A stretch of DNA of 64,000 nucleotides from Trichomonas vaginalis G3 (GCF_026262505.1 NC_067206.1:16264641-16328640); one strand, 5' to 3'. Positions 1 through 10,094 are shown, numbered from the stretch's first letter. Numbers and translations are program-made. Notes: generated from the letters alone by a model not told the origin.

Positions 1-2280
1 CGAACACAGGAACTAATGGATATTATGCACTCAACAGCAAAGAAAGGATTTAGTACTATTGGCATGAATGAACATTGCAGGAATGACATATACAACCTAT
101 GCTCACGAAAGCCTTACACAAAAGCAATACAAATGATAGAACATAAGTGTCTAAGGTCAGCAAATGAAATCATTACTGTCAGTGGTTATGAAAGAACTGT
201 TAGCAAAGATGAGTGGAAACAGCTATTCATATTAAGGAAGGACGTTGCTGAACTAGTTAAACCTGTTGCACAAACATTGTTTCAGATAAGACCAGCAATG
301 ACTAAGAACCCTTTGACCTTAGTCAATGAGACCATAGAGGTTGAAGATAATGACATGAAAGAACTAGGAATGAATGAGAGAAGTTGTGAAGGATGTTTGA
401 GTCAAAACACATGGTTCTTCAGAGCTGTTAAGAAACTTAGTAAAGAACGACAGAAATATTTTATAGAGAAGTATTGCAAAGGATGTGTAAATGAATTGCT
501 TGAAATAGAACTTAGAGACACTTTCACACTAAAGGACTTGAGGAGAAATAAGTACATGAGTGAAGAAGGTATTGACATAGCTAGTGTTATAAATGACTTA
601 AGAAGATGTGTTGTCGTTATTGACGGAGCACGTATGACATATCTAGTGAAAGATTATGATGGAATACGAGACACAACAACACTTGTGTCAGTAGATAGCA
701 AGGAATTCAATAAGCTCATGAAGAGTGTTTATGTAGGACGTATTGAAGAGAAGGATGTGAACGCACTGATGATTTATGAAGCGGGTCAGAACAAGAACTA
801 TCTTATGAAGTCAGGCATGAGATTCTTTGACGAAAGAGATGACATTTACAGCTATTTCAGAGGATATGAGTATGAGGTACTGAATGAAGTAGATGAAAGC
901 ATTATTGAAGGATATTTGAAACATGTTCACGATGTCATATGTAATGAGGATGAAGAGCTTTATGAGTATGTTTTGAACTGGTTCGCCTACATCGTTCAAA
1001 ATCCTTGTGGAAAGACTGGAACAGTACTTTTGTTAACAGGAAAGCAAGGAACTGGTAAGAATGTACTTAGTAATGTTCTATGCGAGCTCATTAGCAAGTA
1101 CGCCAACAATAATATAACGGCAATAGAGAATGTGGTTGGTAGATTCAATGCTGCTATTGAGAACATGAAGCTCATCGTATGCAATGAACTAAGCTCATGC
1201 GATACGTCTAAGGTCATGAACCACGACGCACTAAAGTCAATAGTAACAGAGACTCAGTTGGACTTAAATCAGAAGTGTCAGCCAGTAAGAAAGATAGAGA
1301 ATGTTTGTAATATCATCATGATATCTAACAACTTCAACTCAGTAAAGATTGACAAAGACGACAGAAGATTTGTTGTCATTGACGTAAGCAGCAGATACAA
1401 AGGAAATTACGAATATTTCTCAAATCTCATTGAAAGCTTTAATGAAGAGTTTTATTCAAACTTACTGACGTACTTCATGAAGAAAGATTTAAGTGAATTT
1501 GATGTAAGGAAGATACCATTCACCAGGGCTAAACAAGAACTCATCGAAATGAACAAAACACCTTACCAAATGTTTTACGAGGAGTTCTATGAAAAGTTTG
1601 TATCCGGATGGAATTGTACAGAGTGCTACAGAAGATATAAAGAATTTGCGAAGGAGAATGAATTCTTTGCATGTAGTTCAAATGTATTTGGTGGCAAGAT
1701 GAGAGAATTTGTGAAGAGAAGTAGAAAGCGAGACGGTTCTGCAAGAAGTTATATTTACGAAGCAAGTATGATATTAGAAGGTCGTGGAAAGAAAGAAACA
1801 GTGAATTATGAGGAAGTGCTTGAAAAATTCATGGAGTACATGGGAAGCAATATAACATACAACAAAGACATATACAGTGAGTTTAAGTACTACTGTGAAC
1901 AGCATGAGATTGAAGTAATGAGTAAAGGAGACTTTGAAACGCTTATGAAAGACAGTAAGGAGGTCGTTCATGAGAACAGTGTTGAAATAGTTCATGAGAA
2001 CAGTGAGGAGGTCATACATGAATGCAATGATGAAATAGTTCACGATGTCGTTCGTGAAGAAGCCATTGCAACAAAGAATGATATAAAGGATTTCATAGAA
2101 CTTAACAAGGAGGAGTTTAAAGAAGGCTATGAAGTGAAAAGATGTGAAGAAGATTTCTTGGCGTATTTGAAGAAAAAGAGACTAAAGCCAATGGCTCAAA
2201 ATAAGTTTCAATCGATGTTTGAAAAGAAACGTTTGAGCTATGGTGGTGTAAGAAGCACATATTACTTTGTTAAGAAGTGA
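1..2280 (+). CDS. D5-like SF3 helicase of an unclassified virus-like element, 5' end outside window
   Basis: Probable replicative superfamily 3 helicase of the D5/P4 type. Counting from the ATG at 16 (754 aa), the P-loop GKQGTGKN lies near residues 342-349, a Walker B-like LIVCNELSS near 385-393, and a downstream SNNFNSVKIDKDDRRFVV block with the arginine pair typical of these helicases near 440-455. The frame is open from base 1 to the ATG at 16, so the true start, and perhaps a primase domain, may lie outside the window. A Cys-containing stretch is near residues 123-160. The C-terminus (about 640-680) has degenerate repeats of the type VVHENS. The helicase core resembles that of the two Maverick genes at 15714 and 55355, but the rest does not, and codons here are richer in G (AAG, GAG, AGA). 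It therefore belongs to a different element. The helicase core call is firm; the kind of element is unknown. Confidence 0.8.
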   Translation, partial: RTQELMDIMHSTAKKGFSTIGMNEHCRNDIYNLCSRKPYTKAIQMIEHKCLRSANEIITVSGYERTVSKDEWKQLFILRKDVAELVKPVAQTLFQIRPAMTKNPLTLVNETIEVEDNDMKELGMNERSCEGCLSQNTWFFRAVKKLSKERQKYFIEKYCKGCVNELLEIELRDTFTLKDLRRNKYMSEEGIDIASVINDLRRCVVVIDGARMTYLVKDYDGIRDTTTLVSVDSKEFNKLMKSVYVGRIEEKDVNALMIYEAGQNKNYLMKSGMRFFDERDDIYSYFRGYEYEVLNEVDESIIEGYLKHVHDVICNEDEELYEYVLNWFAYIVQNPCGKTGTVLLLTGKQGTGKNVLSNVLCELISKYANNNITAIENVVGRFNAAIENMKLIVCNELSSCDTSKVMNHDALKSIVTETQLDLNQKCQPVRKIENVCNIIMISNNFNSVKIDKDDRRFVVIDVSSRYKGNYEYFSNLIESFNEEFYSNLLTYFMKKDLSEFDVRKIPFTRAKQELIEMNKTPYQMFYEEFYEKFVSGWNCTECYRRYKEFAKENEFFACSSNVFGGKMREFVKRSRKRDGSARSYIYEASMILEGRGKKETVNYEEVLEKFMEYMGSNITYNKDIYSEFKYYCEQHEIEVMSKGDFETLMKDSKEVVHENSVEIVHENSEEVIHECNDEIVHDVVREEAIATKNDIKDFIELNKEEFKEGYEVKRCEEDFLAYLKKKRLKPMAQNKFQSMFEKKRLSYGGVRSTYYFVKK

Positions 2281-2297
2281 GGACATTTATTTTTGTC

Positions 2298-2455
2298 GTT
2301 AGTGTTGGAGTTTGTGTTTGTTGTTAGTGTTTGTCATTTGTGCTGAAGTTAGTACTTGATGTTAGTGTTGGAGTTTGTGTTTGTTGTTAGTGTTTGTCAT
2401 TTGTGCTGAAGTTAGTACTTGATGTTAGTGTTGGAGTTTGTGTTTGTTGTTAGTG
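2298..2455. repeat. 63-bp tandem repeat, two full copies and a partial third
   Basis: Units begin at 2298, 2361 and 2424 with GTTAGTGTTGGAG and are nearly identical. They are rich in GTTAGTG and TTTGTGTTTGTTG on the + strand. They start 18 bases after the helicase stop. The word GTTAGTG recurs at about 3715-3860, after the 108-aa gene. An origin or control role is possible by analogy with the arrays flanking the Maverick helicases, but nothing here proves it. Confidence 0.85.
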
Positions 2456-2470
2456 AGAGAATAAATTAAA

Positions 2471-2576
2471 TCATGAACTTTGCCATGGTCTCTGTCCCTA
2501 GTAGTTTTCATTAAGTTCTGGAAATAATGAAAGTCATAAACTTTGCCATGGTCTCTGTCCCTAGTAGTTTTCATTA
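2471..2576. repeat. Second 63-bp-spaced duplication with degenerate third copy
   Basis: A block containing TTTGCCATGGTCTCTGTCCC followed by TAGTAGTTTTCATTA occurs at 2471 and again 63 bases on at 2534. A degenerate copy (TTTGCCACACTCTGTCCCTAG) is at about 2728-2750. The spacing equals that of the preceding array although the sequence differs. The stretch from 2281 to 2984 has no convincing gene and appears to be repeat-based regulatory or origin DNA. A TATATAAAAAGG sequence lies near 2862. Confidence 0.75.
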
Positions 2577-2984
2577 TCTCACAGAGTTAATGAAAGTCAT
2601 ACTTTCTATCAGATGAAGCATGCAGATGAACATAATGAAAGTTAGTGGTTTGCCACGAGTTATGAATAAAATATTGGCATATTAGATGAGATAGCTGATG
2701 AAACAGATGAAGATAAATTAAATCTTGGACTTTGCCACACTCTGTCCCTAGTTCCTCAAAATCCTTGACAACGTTGCTTAGAAATTTTGGTTCAAAACCT
2801 CATCTGATTTTAATCTGTTATGCTACCTGTTAAGTTTCGCGAGATTATAAATGTCATGGAGTTATATAAAAAGGAGGGCAGCTAGGGACACTGGAAGTAC
2901 TTGTAAGGCTATCTGTTAAGATTGTATGAAATACTAAAAAGTCATGAAATCCATTATCGCTGTGCTAGCTTCACCTTGATTGAA

Positions 2985-3221
2985 ATGACGACTAAAGTCA
3001 CTGAAGCAATGAAACAAAAGTTTTTGGTAGAATACATTAAATCAGGAACTATTCCAGAAGGTTTTTACATTCATATTATGAAGGATGGTAGAGTTCAGTT
3101 TAGAAAGATAAAGCAACCATTAGATAAAGAAGGAATTTTGAGAAAGATTAAACTTCATGAGGACAACATTGCTGAACTTAAGAAGAAGCTAGAAGAGTTG
3201 GAGAAAGGAAGAGAGTTATAA
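2985..3221 (+). CDS. Small hypothetical protein, 78 aa, C-terminal coiled coil
   Basis: Function not recognised. The open frame extends upstream to a TTG at 2922, but the first ATG is at 2985, giving 78 aa. The middle has the pattern GFYIHIMKDGRVQFRK, which looks like a short beta hairpin. The last 30 residues are a charged amphipathic helix with Leu and Ile at heptad spacing (NIAELKKKLEELEKG), a likely coiled coil for self-association. It lies between the repeat region after the helicase gene and the 108-aa gene, all on one strand, so it probably belongs to the same element. It could be a small DNA-binding or helicase-associated protein, but nothing in the sequence settles that. Confidence 0.55.
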   Translation: MTTKVTEAMKQKFLVEYIKSGTIPEGFYIHIMKDGRVQFRKIKQPLDKEGILRKIKLHEDNIAELKKKLEELEKGREL

Positions 3222-3351
3222 AGCAATGAATTCAACAGGGTAGAAATGAGGTTAGAAATCGGGTTAGATCTAACCTTCTACCCTAAATTTATTTTTGTGC
3301 TATGTTTTCATACGTGTGAGGGTGGTGATATCATTAATTTTTAAGTTTATT

Positions 3352-3383
3352 TTTTATTTTATTTTTATTTTATTTTTATATAA
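3352..3383 (+). promoter_or_regulatory. T-rich leader ending in ATATAAATG gene-start signal
   Basis: A run of TTTTTATTTT words followed by TATATAAATG places the ATG at 3384. The same architecture (T-rich block, short spacer, then TAAATG or a close variant) precedes most genes of both Mavericks. It links this left-hand element to them in expression style even though the genes differ. Confidence 0.5.
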
Positions 3384-3710
3384 ATGACGAAAACTATTGA
3401 GATAACAAACTACAACGATCATGAGTTCAAGAATTTGTTCTTCGTTCCTCGTGAAAATACATTCTATCAGATACGAGGGAGAAAGGGTAAAGTTAGTTTG
3501 AGCGTTTATGACAACAAACATAATGGGAGATATATAAAAGCAATAGATACAAACGGTAAGCGTGTTTCATTAGCTTTGTCAAAACTTACTAACATTTATT
3601 TTGACAGTGACTTTGACTCTGACGATTGGAGCGACAGCAGCGATACTGAAGAATATGAACTATTGTGTGAAGCACAGCAATGGGAAGAGTTGCAATACTT
3701 TTGTAAGTGA
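3384..3710 (+). CDS. Hypothetical acidic-tail protein, 108 aa
   Basis: No family recognised. The first 75 residues are mixed and basic (QIRGRKGKVSLSVYDNKHNG, then KAIDTNGKRVSLALSKLTN) and look like a small beta-rich fold. The C-terminal third is strongly acidic with Ser-Asp repeats (DSDFDSDDWSDSSDTEEYE). The ATG at 3384 is chosen because it directly follows a T-rich leader ending in ATATAAATG, the start signal also seen in the Maverick genes. It belongs with the 78-aa gene and the helicase to the left-hand element. An acidic tail of this kind can mimic DNA or bind basic proteins, but that is only a suggestion. Confidence 0.6.
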   Translation: MTKTIEITNYNDHEFKNLFFVPRENTFYQIRGRKGKVSLSVYDNKHNGRYIKAIDTNGKRVSLALSKLTNIYFDSDFDSDDWSDSSDTEEYELLCEAQQWEELQYFCK

Positions 3711-3881
3711 GAACATTAGTTGGAACGTTAGTGAGAACGTTTATTTTTTCATTAGTGAAGTCTTTAGCGAAAATGTTAGTGAGGTGAAGTGGTTGGCGGC
3801 TTTGTAAATATTTAAGGTTAAGTTAGTGTTTGTGTTTGTGTTGTAAAATATACGTTAGTGGTTTTGTAAAGTGTCAAACCG
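3711..3881. other. GTTAGTG-rich spacer after the 108-aa gene
   Basis: Repeated GTTAGTGAGAACG, GTTAGTGAGGTGAAG and TTTGTGTTTGTG words echo the 63-bp array at 2298-2455. The overlapping open frame 3601-3807 merely reads the acidic tail and these repeats in another frame. No gene is supported. Confidence 0.5.
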
Positions 3882-4620
3882 TTATCTTGGGTAAGGTGGA
3901 ACGCAGTGCCGCCGTACCCAAGATAGGGATACTAACTCAAATTCTTTAAAGACAGAGACACTTTTGTTATCTCGGTCTTTAATAATCTCTTTAACATCTT
4001 TCAAGATATTGTATTTCTTTAATTGCTTCAAGATGATTCGAGTTCCAGCACTTTCCATATTGTTGGAAGCTCCGGAATACTGAGCATGCTGTCTGTTTCC
4101 ACCAATATGGTTGATGTTCACGCATGCAAGAACTCTTTTTGTGACAGCATCGAGCGCAGTTATTGTACAACTTGGCGAGTTTCGCCTGTGCGTCCATCTT
4201 GCATCAATGGATAAGTAACCACTGAAGGACTTTCTCGACAGCATTAGAGAAATACTTTTAAGTCTTCTAATCTTATCGTCACAAAATCTCTGTTGTCTCA
4301 TGACACCACTCTTCACAGGGGGCTTAGTTCCACAAAGAGAAAGAAAGCGAGCACCTTTTGTATATGGCATTCCGGTCATTATGCAAGCACCAAGCATCTG
4401 TCGCGCTGAGAGTCGACGACGTTCGTGGAGTAAAATGTTATGCATTGCCTTTGTTTTCCGTTTTGGGTGAACAATATGGCCCATACAACAACAAAAAAAT
4501 GAAATCCCGCCAAAAGTGAAAATTGAATAAAAAGTAATAATTAATAAATATATACTATATCATTAGATGAATATTTTGGAATAACATTTTTAAATCGAGG
4601 TTTTTCAATGGATAACGGTT
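3877..4620. mobile_element. Relic DDE transposon with 10-bp inverted ends
   Basis: AACCGTTATC at 3877-3886 and its reverse complement GATAACGGTT at 4611-4620 bracket the transposase-like frame 4484-3882. No convincing target duplication is visible outside them, so the ends could be chance or internal. A second inverted pair, TATCTTGGGTA at 3883-3893 and TACCCAAGATA at 3915-3925, can form a hairpin at the inner left end. The unit is too short for a complete transposase, so it is a deleted or non-autonomous copy. Confidence 0.45.
3882..4484 (-). pseudogene. Kolobok-like DDE transposase fragment, 200 aa
   Basis: The frame starts at the ATG at 4484. Residues about 93-125 contain SIDARWTHRRNSPSCTITAL followed by a D-x-x-T-K-x-V motif. 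This matches the pattern around the first catalytic Asp of Kolobok-type transposases (D-x-R-W...S-P...T...D). A second block has NNMESAG, a Leu-rich helix and IKDRDNKSVSVFKEF, which fits the region around the second Asp. The catalytic Glu region is absent, so the protein is truncated and probably inactive. Its codon use is less A/T-extreme than neighbouring DNA. Kolobok is the best fit from motif memory; a Mutator-type transposase is the alternative. No profile search was possible. Confidence 0.5.
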
Positions 4621-5866
4621 CAATCAAAAATTTGACCCCATTTTAGAATCTACATTAAAAATGGAACATTTCTGTCTTTTCAAAATTCCAAAATAACGTT
4701 TCTATTCCTCTCAAAAGTAAAAATAAACTTTATTGGGGAAAAAATATTTTTATTTTCCAAAAAAAAATGAAAACCTTAAATGCAAATCTAATTTTGATGC
4801 TTTTGTTTGTGATTTTTTGGATTTCGAAAAAAATTTGAAAATTCAGACAAGTTACCATTAACACTAATACGTTTCAGCGAGTCGGTCCCATCAGAGAAAT
4901 TTTCATAAATCGGCGATAAAATTTATTATTTCAGCAAAATATTCTCAGATCCAACTAGAATAAGGTCAAATTATACAAATTTAGCAAAGGCTAGTTATCC
5001 TACCTATTCAATTAACTTTAATTTTAAATAATTCAAGACAATTCTCAAAATTACCTTAATAATCGCGTTCTCTTCGCAAAATGACGATTCATCATTCACT
5101 ACCAGCATAACTGAGGGCTTGTGCTCACAGAATAATACAGATAATTTACTTATTAATGCAAAATTTAGTACCAAAAGGTAATCATAGAAGATACAAAAAA
5201 AGTTTCTTTATTTTGATTGCTGATTTTATTTCTTCTAAAATTTACCAAATCTAAAAAATCCAAAATTGAATGCTATTGAATTTCATGTTTATGTAACATA
5301 TACTATTTATTATATAAGGAATAAAAATTTTATAGTTTTAATCAAAAATAAAGGTGTACTAAATGCATACAAAACAAGGTATTTTTTACTCATCCAAAAT
5401 ATGTTAACAGTGCTATTTATATAATCAATATCCGAATTTCGAAATCATTTTGATGAAATCTTTATTTTAAAATTGAGTTGACTGTTAAAATCACCCGAAA
5501 GAGGGATTATCTCAATGAAAAGTACATAAAATAGCAAACGCACAAGATGGCACTATGCAGCTTTATATTGTTATACAGGATGAACATATAAAATGTTTGG
5601 AAAACACTTACTTCGTTCTACAAATGTGTATCTCTTTATATCAAAGATTCTTCTCAAATTATTGAGAGACTTCTCTCAAAAAAAGGAAAATTTGATAACT
5701 AAAAAAAATTATGGCATAACCTCTCGTTTTGCATAGATATATATTTACATGGTCACAGAGCTTATTTTCATTGTCAAAACTTAAAAATTTTTAGTGGACT
5801 ATACCCTTAAGTTTCCATAAGAGAGGAGATTAAAATCTTAAATTAAATGCGTGTCAAAATATTAAA
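4485..5866. other. AT-rich intergenic DNA without genes
   Basis: About 1.4 kb with many A and T runs, no frame longer than a few dozen codons and no tRNA-like or repeat structure that I could see. It ends at the target-site duplication of the first Maverick. It may be host intergenic DNA or degraded element DNA. Confidence 0.6.
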
Positions 5867-5872
5867 TTGAAT
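5867..5872. repeat. Left target-site duplication TTGAAT
   Basis: TTGAAT immediately precedes the AGTAGTATATG terminus and is repeated exactly at 26164-26169 after the other terminus. Six bases is the known duplication length of Maverick/Polinton integration. Confidence 0.92.
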
Positions 5873-6609
5873 AGTAGTATATGTGGACGGGTTTAGTGAC
5901 TTTTTTTGTTACATCTATATATAGACGATGCATTAAAATATATTTATTTATAAATCATTAAAAAATTAACATTAATTTTAAAATAATTTATTTTTTTATC
6001 TTTTATAAAAGAAGCTATATATAGATGATGTCAGATATTCCGCGATTAATTAAACATTGTTTAAATCCTGAATGGGTTAAACTTCAATTTAAAAATAAGA
6101 AGATTGTGAATTATTAAATGAATATGAAAGCCAAAATAAGCTAATGAGGTATAAAATATAATGATAAAGAATATTTAATTTCATGGAATCAATGGAGTCA
6201 TAATCAAAGACCTCATAAACGAGAAGAAGAAATTGAAAATATAACGAAATGGAAATCATTGATGACATTAAAGAGGATGGAATTCCTAAATTTTGTAGAA
6301 AAACCTTTAGAATAAGTTAGGAGCATATAAACGTAGAGTATTAAATCCTGAATACATAAAACATTTATTTAAAAAGGAAGACTGTGAATTATTAAACGTT
6401 AATGAATAATGAAAATGCTAAATCAAAACTGAGATATAAATATTGGAAGTGATGAAAGATGCAAAGATAAAGATAAAGTTTATACAGTTTCATAATAACT
6501 GGCACACGTTAGGGATAAGAAAACATTTAGGAGATTATGGGAAATGTTCTGATTCTTTAAATCTAGTATGTATGGAGAAAGTAATGAAATTAGAAATAAT
6601 TATTTTCAT
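5873..6609 (+). repeat. E1 left terminal inverted repeat
   Basis: It pairs with 25427-26163 in inverse orientation over about 737 bp. The first 220 bases are identical, including TTTAGTGACTTTTTTTGTT and the CTATATATAGA words. From about 6090 the left copy has many single-base insertions and deletions relative to the right. Homology stops at TATTTTCAT (6609). Inside it lies a broken copy of the 196-aa gene that is intact in the right repeat. Confidence 0.92.
6025..6609 (+). pseudogene. Broken left-repeat copy of the 196-aa TIR gene
   Basis: Starts with the same ATGATGTCAGATATT as the intact gene at 26011-25421 and follows it to the end of the terminal repeat. At least five single-base indels after about 6090 destroy the frame. 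Because it is part of an inverted repeat whose outer 220 bases remain identical, it should once have been a perfect copy. Whether the indels are real or sequence errors is open. Confidence 0.8.
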
Positions 6610-6639
6610 AATGAAAATAAACTTTAAAAATAATTGAAA

Positions 6640-7007
6640 CTAATGATTATTTGAATTTATGAAATCAATTATATTGATTCATTCTTTCTTCAATCTCTTC
6701 TATTCTTTTTTGTTAAATCATCAATTTTCATTAATGAGGTGATTCTTGATTGGGGAATAGATTTCAAACTAACCACTCCTTTTATTTTTGAAATTTTGAT
6801 CCATCAACTTTAAACATTTTATTCAATTTAACGTTGTCAATTCTTCAAATAATTTTTTATTATTAGCATAATAGTCATTAAATTCATCAACAGATGAAAA
6901 AATTTTTTATTCAGTAATTGGTTTAACAACGTTTTTTTTTGTTGAACATTTCCACTTTCATTTATTTCATCCTCCTTTGTTTATTTATTTTTAAAATTGG
7001 TTTTCAT
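6640..7007 (-). pseudogene. Broken copy of small basic Maverick protein
   Basis: Counterpart of the gene at 47058-46679 in E2. The ATG at 7007 follows the same leader (ATTTAATGATAAATG on the - strand). Several indels and an in-frame stop near 6930 break it. The C-terminus differs from E2 because the DNA beyond about 6660 is not shared; here the last frame ends at 6640. Function unknown. Confidence 0.6.
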
Positions 7008-7071
7008 TTATCATTAAATAAAATTAGAATATAAGTGATGAATATATTTTTTAATTAATATTAAATCAGAA

Positions 7072-7305
7072 ATGGCGGCAGGATTCTTTAAAAAATTATG
7101 GGATGGAATTAAGAAAGCTGCAGGTTGGGTTCATAAAATATTATTAAACCCGTTGCAAACTTTTTGGCACCAGTAGCGAAAAACGGCAGGAACTATCATA
7201 GGTGGAGTATTAGGTTAAAGCAGGTAATCCGGCGATGGGAGCACAAGCAGGTAACGCAATTGGTGGAATTGCTGAAGGAATACTTAATAAAATAGGGGTA
7301 GATAG
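7072..7305 (+). pseudogene. Broken copy of amphipathic MAAGFFKKLWD protein A
   Basis: Matches the intact 78-aa frame at 47125-47361 from the same start codon. Single-base changes after residue 22 (in the poly-A/AAAGG region near 7140 and again near 7180 and 7215) break the frame. The predicted product is a small hydrophobic, glycine-rich virion-type protein; see the E2 copy. Confidence 0.7.
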
Positions 7306-7328
7306 TGGAAAATAAATAAATATTATTT

Positions 7329-7541
7329 TTATCTTAGTATTGGTTGTAGTCTTTGATAAACTTTTCTCTTTATTTAAAATTTCTCTTATTGGGGCAGCTT
7401 TTGGCGTTTATTGATTCAGCAATGTCACTAATTGCTTCTTTATTCTTAAATATCCAATTTGCTCCTTTCTTCATTGTTTCCCAAACTTTATGCGCTCCTC
7501 TTTTACTTTATCCCACAGTTTCTTAAAGAATCTGCAGCCAT
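7329..7541 (-). pseudogene. Broken copy of amphipathic MAAGFFKKLWD protein B
   Basis: Counterpart of the intact 71-aa frame at 47601-47386. The ATG at 7541 and stop near 7329 are conserved, with single-base losses inside. It converges on protein A, as in E2. Confidence 0.7.
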
Positions 7542-7607
7542 AGTTGATTATTTATTAAATTAAAATTCATTTTCATCTTTTAATTTCGATTTTTTATTTA
7601 ATAATAA

Positions 7608-9223
7608 ATGACGACTAACTATTTGTGCCAAAACACTAAAATTAATGGAAATGTGTTTATTCATTCGAAAAGATAAATGAAATATTCGCAAAGATGACGG
7701 TAGAAGATATTATAGAGAACTTGAAAGTTCATGCTATGACTCTGAGCTCCATATTTTGATGATAAACAAACTCATTTAAGAATTACAAATCGGCTCATGA
7801 TGTGAACCAATTAGGTGACACATATATTAAACGCAAAGTTAAGAACAATCTAGTTTCAAATAAAGCTTTCACATGTGATGCCGCTTTTAAATGCATGCGT
7901 TTATTCGTTGGTTACAAATCATCAAATCAAAGCTTTAAACAATTAGAAGTAGAAACTGAAAGAGGTGATGCCGGTTATTTCAGATGGATTGCGCCCGTGA
8001 ATCTTTCGCATTTGCAACATATAAACCGAAATCAGAAAGGAAAGTTAAAAAGTTTGTTCATTCGTTATATATAATGTTCAAAAATATGATAACTCAGTAT
8101 GTGGTAATATATTGACCCTTCAGAAGTTTTCAAGAAAGCAAATGAAGAAGTTGATGTCACTTTTTGATATGATTATTCCGGTAAATGATTTGTTAGCATT
8201 TCAGGCGTTCGATGATTATCCTAAATCATTTGGTGATATCATTCTTAAATATTATGTTTTCAGGGATACTTTAGTATTTTGTCAGGTTGACCGTTAGAGT
8301 TGCTGATTTACAAAATTACGTTATGAAAAGATAACTGATGAAATTATGAAAAGATTATGAATCATGTTTATAAATATGATCGCAAATTCCAACAAATCGG
8401 ACTTCCTGCCAAATTAATTACAAGCTTAGCCGCTACATCTGCTGACGCAACAGTTTGATGATGTTATTATTTCATGCACAAATGGAAGTTTTAGAGGATA
8501 AATGCATTACACACAGGATACGGTTTAATTGAAGAATCAGTTAAAGCAATACCACGTTTATTCAGTAAGGAAGATCCATTCATGATTCCAGCTCAACATA
8601 TTGACGTTCGTTCACTAAATGGAGGTTGCATCACTCCTGAAGGTATCAGTTCAGATTTCTCATACTTTCATAATGTTACAGATGTTGTGTTAGCATTTCC
8701 GAAGAATGCAATGCAAAGAACAGTTTTAAGAAACCAATGCTTCGAGGTTTCAGGTCACTATAGATTCCAGAAACTTCCCCGATCAAGCGATGACCACAGT
8801 GGGTGACATATTCTTTACACGTATGCTTCAAAGCTTCTGATTTAGATGGAGTGAATGAATGCACAGAAGAATACGAGGACTCATTAACTAGACCACTGAA
8901 TGATGATAATGGCACACCATTAGCTAGAACATGGAAAGACCAAACTTCATTCTTATGCACTATTCCAGTTCAACGTGATGGAGCGGGTATATTCTTTGAT
9001 CGATTAGAAACTTTCAACTCACAAGTTACAGTACAAGTGAAGCTTATCCAATCATTCAGGGTGAAAATGACACTTACTGTTCAAAGGTGACAAATCCTCC
9101 TCAGGTTTGGTTTATAGGACTACATATTGGACATGGACACCGGACGAAGGTTTGAAATATCATCCAACAACCCACCAGTATAGAAGTTCATATGATGAAA
9201 TATTGATGAATAGAAATGTATAA
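7608..9223 (+). pseudogene. Major capsid protein candidate, frameshifted copy
   Basis: Collinear with 47668-49305 in E2 from the ATG at 7608, which follows the leader TTTTTTATTTAATAATAAATG, to the shared stop at 9221-9223. At least ten single-base indels, mostly losses, cut it into fragments (for example frames at 7802-8074, 8582-8806 and 8803-9090). Substitutions relative to E2 are few, which is unlike neutral decay. The capsid assignment rests on length (about 545 aa in the undisturbed frame), beta-rich composition and position just before the packaging ATPase, as in other Mavericks. Confidence 0.6.
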
Positions 9224-9247
9224 AATTATAAATTTATTTTTGATTAA

Positions 9248-10054
9248 ATGGATTTAAATTGAAGAATTAGCGGGAGTATATATACATACGTAGATGATAT
9301 GATTAATGAAGCATTGAGTGATAATAGAAATGCTCTATCTAAGGAAAAATTAATGAAAATTCCATTTCTGAATGTTACTTAAATTCAATCACTGCAGCAA
9401 TTTGGTAAACAAAATAAAGGTAAAACATTAACGATATTAAAACAAATTATCATTATTGCTAACACTTCCCCCCATTCACATGTGTTAATTTATATCAACC
9501 GTTCAGGTTCACCTTCAGATGATACATTTGAATCTTTAAAGCATTTAATCAAAATTCAATTATTTATTTATCACAAGAAGAAGCAGAAGATATTTAAAAA
9601 ACTTTTTAATGTATAAAGAATTATATAATACAATCAAGAAGCAAGGATTAGAGGATAAAATTATTGATAAACAACGGGATGAATTATTTGAAACACTTTC
9701 TATTTAAATTTTGATAGAGAATTTTTGCATTCACTCATTTTTCTAGATGATGCGGTGAAATCAAAACTAATAACAAATGAGAAATCATATTTTAATCAGT
9801 TATTAACTCAATGTCGACACATTCAGTGTTCATTCTTCATGCTGTTCAATACTTCAAAGCATTAAGCACAAACATTAAATCAAATCTATCAACACTTTTC
9901 ATTTTCAGTGGTTTTTAGTCGTCAACAGTTGACGTTATGCTTTATCAAGTGAATTTACCAATGAGCATTAATGAACTTTACAACAATATCAACAATTAGG
10001 TGAACATGGAAAATAATAGTTGATTTAAATAAAGGAGGTGTTAAATTTGATTAA
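9248..10054 (+). pseudogene. A32-like genome-packaging ATPase, frameshifted copy
   Basis: Same gene as the intact 49330-50145 copy, starting at ATG 9248 after TTTTTGATTAAATG and ending at 10052-10054. Single-base indels, for example near 9262, 9365, 9405, 9595, 9705, 9840, 9915 and 9980, disrupt it, while the intervening sequence is nearly identical to E2. The dense indel zone ends with this gene. Confidence 0.75.
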
Positions 10055-10094
10055 CTTTTTATAATTATTTTTTATTTTTTATTTATAATTAAAC

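Noticed and set aside
2298-2455. Telomere-like repeats (GTTAGTG)
   Set aside because: The word is only part of a 63-bp unit, is not in simple tandem, and lies between genes of an element.
2855-2880. TATA box at TATATAAAAAGG
   Set aside because: Trichomonad promoters generally rely on Inr-type elements, and the site is about 120 bases from the next ATG; in such AT-rich DNA the match is weak evidence.
2922-2984. N-terminal extension of the 78-aa protein from TTG
   Set aside because: No ATG is available in frame before 2985, and the extra residues have no supporting features.
8676-8960. Minus-strand 94-aa frame in the capsid region
   Set aside because: Antisense shadow of the capsid candidate gene; the matching E2 region does not keep it open.
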